From Desulfobacterales bacterium (GTDB lineage: Bacteria; Desulfobacterota; Desulfobacteria; Desulfobacterales; Desulfobacteraceae): a stretch of DNA of 24,058 nucleotides. Positions 23,594 through 24,058 of this stretch are shown piece by piece. Below the pieces are notes generated by a model that did no database searches, had not been told where the DNA came from, and worked only from the letters and a program-made list of their open reading frames with translations. A program made the translations under genes and the position numbers. Each line of letters begins with the position of its first letter. Position 1 is the stretch's first letter. Location: the NCBI GenBank assembly GCA_022361135.1, contig JAKSBM010000928.1, positions 1-24,058 on the forward strand, written 5' to 3'.

Positions 23594-23713
23594 CCTCCCC
23601 CACTCACATAATGGGGCCAGACAGACGCTCTGAACCAACACTCTCCTTTTGGCATACCGGGAACCATCCCCCAAAAAGCAGATGTAAATCATGTGCCAGA
23701 ACTGAACAGGGCC
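23594..23713 (-). repeat. Repeat copy A (stable-RNA spacer/tRNA-like)
   Basis: This 120-base stretch aligns end to end with 23915-24039, about three quarters identical by eye. Shared blocks include GCTCTGAACCAAC, ACCGGGAA and AAATCAT (plus-strand reading). On the minus strand it includes GTTGGTTCAGAGCG, the D-loop style of a tRNA. Copy A follows the 5S-like remnant directly on the minus strand. Its tRNA-like 3' half is no longer recognisable. Confidence 0.65.
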
Positions 23714-23727
23714 TTTTGAAGTATTAT

Positions 23728-23819
23728 CCGGCGGAGTCCTACTCCCACACAGTCACCCATGCAATACCATCTACGTTAGATAACTTCCCCAATTACAATC
23801 GGCTCTGTTCGAGCTGAAC
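23728..23819 (-). pseudogene. 5S rRNA remnant (3' part)
   Basis: Read on the minus strand, this matches the 3' part of bacterial 5S rRNA: GATGGTATTGCATGGGTGAC, then TGTGTGGGAGTAGGACTCCG and CCGG, against the usual GATGGTACTGCATGGGAGAC, TGTGTGGGAGAGTAGGACGC, CGCCGG. A poorer match continues back through AAGTTA and TCGAACA. The 5' third that should pair with the 3' end is absent, and two bases are missing in the GGGAGAGTAG block. It is therefore a truncated, decaying copy. Identification is by comparison with remembered 5S sequences. Confidence 0.65.
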
Positions 23820-23830
23820 AAATCCTGAAA

Positions 23831-23870
23831 CGAAAAAAGCCCGCAACATTGAATATCAATGCTGCGGGCT
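23831..23870 (-). terminator. Intrinsic terminator downstream of the tRNA-like element
   Basis: On the minus strand AGCCCGCAGCATTGA pairs with TCAATGTTGCGGGCT (one G-U pair) around a 3-base loop, followed by a run of T residues. The T tract appears only on this side, so it serves minus-strand transcription coming from the right. This form is typical after rRNA or tRNA genes. Confidence 0.8.
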
Positions 23871-23883
23871 CTTGAATCTGGGA

Positions 23884-23960
23884 TGGTGGGCCTGGGTTGG
23901 ATTTGAACCACCGGCCTCACCCACTCATAAAATCAGGCCAGGCGGGCGCTCTGAACCAAC
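23884..23960 (-). pseudogene. tRNA-Ile-like remnant
   Basis: On the minus strand the 3' end reads GGTGGTTCAAATCC...CCCAGGCCCACCA, close to the T arm and acceptor end of bacterial tRNA-Ile, with encoded CCA. The left part has GTTGGTTCAGAGCG (D loop). Between them CCCGC and GTGGG can pair as an anticodon stem, but the loop is 17 bases instead of 7. The T stem has a mismatch plus one extra base, and the 5' acceptor strand and first half of the D stem are not found in place. It is unlikely to make a working tRNA. Confidence 0.6.
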
Positions 23961-24039
23961 GCTTTCTTTTTGACAGACCGGGAAACATACCAAAAGAAAA
24001 CGGATGAAAATCATATGCCTGCCAAACTGAATAAAACCC
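23915..24039 (-). repeat. Repeat copy B, overlapping the tRNA-Ile-like remnant
   Basis: This is the second copy of the 120-base repeat at 23594-23713, about 320 bases to its right and in the same orientation. Similarity extends some 65 bases beyond the tRNA-like part, so it reflects duplication of a longer segment and not just shared tRNA features. Confidence 0.65.
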
Positions 24040-24043
24040 AAAA

Positions 24044-24058
24044 AAAACGAAAAAAGCC
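24044..24058 (-). other. Edge fragment matching the T tract of the minus-strand terminator
   Basis: The last bases (ACGAAAAAAGCC on the plus strand) repeat the T-tract side of the terminator at 23830-23841 exactly. This suggests that a further terminator, and therefore another minus-strand stable-RNA gene, lies just beyond the window. Confidence 0.45.

Noticed and set aside
23266..23667. A 133-codon minus-strand frame in the right intergenic region
   Set aside because: It lacks the codon bias of the real genes, shows no motif, and includes part of the RNA-derived repeat and the plus-strand terminator arm.
23594..24039. CRISPR array
   Set aside because: There are only two long, diverged copies about 320 bases apart with no short regular spacers and no cas genes.
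23594..24058. Insertion sequence or transposon remnant
   Set aside because: There is no transposase-like frame and no terminal inverted repeats. Similarity to 5S and tRNA sequence explains the repeats better.

Overview
This 24 kb window is chromosomal DNA from a GC-rich Gram-negative bacterium. The gene families point to a sulfate-reducer-type Desulfobacterota (former Deltaproteobacteria), most likely near the Desulfobacterales: long multi-receiver hybrid kinases, an iron-sulfur flavoprotein of the anaerobe type, a DsrE-like protein and an HDOD kinase. The lineage is inferred from protein style and is not proven. Genes are densely packed, with strong G/C preference at third codon positions.

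Left part (1-7043). A truncated minus-strand gene runs off the left edge. A plus-strand signalling operon follows: a 1342-residue Cache-HAMP-GAF hybrid histidine kinase with three receivers, a CheR-type methyltransferase and a receiver-GGDEF diguanylate cyclase. Next (7045-9045) come divergent pncA and pncB, the two steps from nicotinamide to nicotinate mononucleotide in NAD salvage.

Middle (9050-13189). Three minus-strand genes overlap or nearly abut: an HDOD-GAF-histidine kinase, a stand-alone protein built of GspE/PilB N-domain (MshEN-like) motifs with no ATPase, and an FlhG/MinD-like ATPase with a coiled-coil tail. This is the best candidate here for an undescribed system. To its right, on the plus strand, are a ferritin-like protein and SelO, which converges on an MscS-like channel gene.

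Right part (17310-23267). An exopolysaccharide-type phosphoglycosyl transferase is followed directly by a PilZ protein. A minus-strand run contains radC, a DUF945/YdgA-like protein and a flavoprotein fused to an apparently dead low-molecular-weight tyrosine phosphatase domain. A secreted DsrE-like protein with a clear terminator follows. The last 800 bases hold no convincing gene. They contain decayed stable-RNA sequence on the minus strand: a 5S rRNA fragment, a tRNA-Ile-like fragment, terminators and two copies of a roughly 120-base repeat. An rRNA operon may lie just past the right edge.

Cyclic-di-GMP is a recurring theme: one enzyme makes it (GGDEF), one protein has a PilZ domain, and one has MshEN-like motifs. 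Four convergent gene pairs meet with 8 bases or less between them, or overlap, leaving no room for ordinary terminators.
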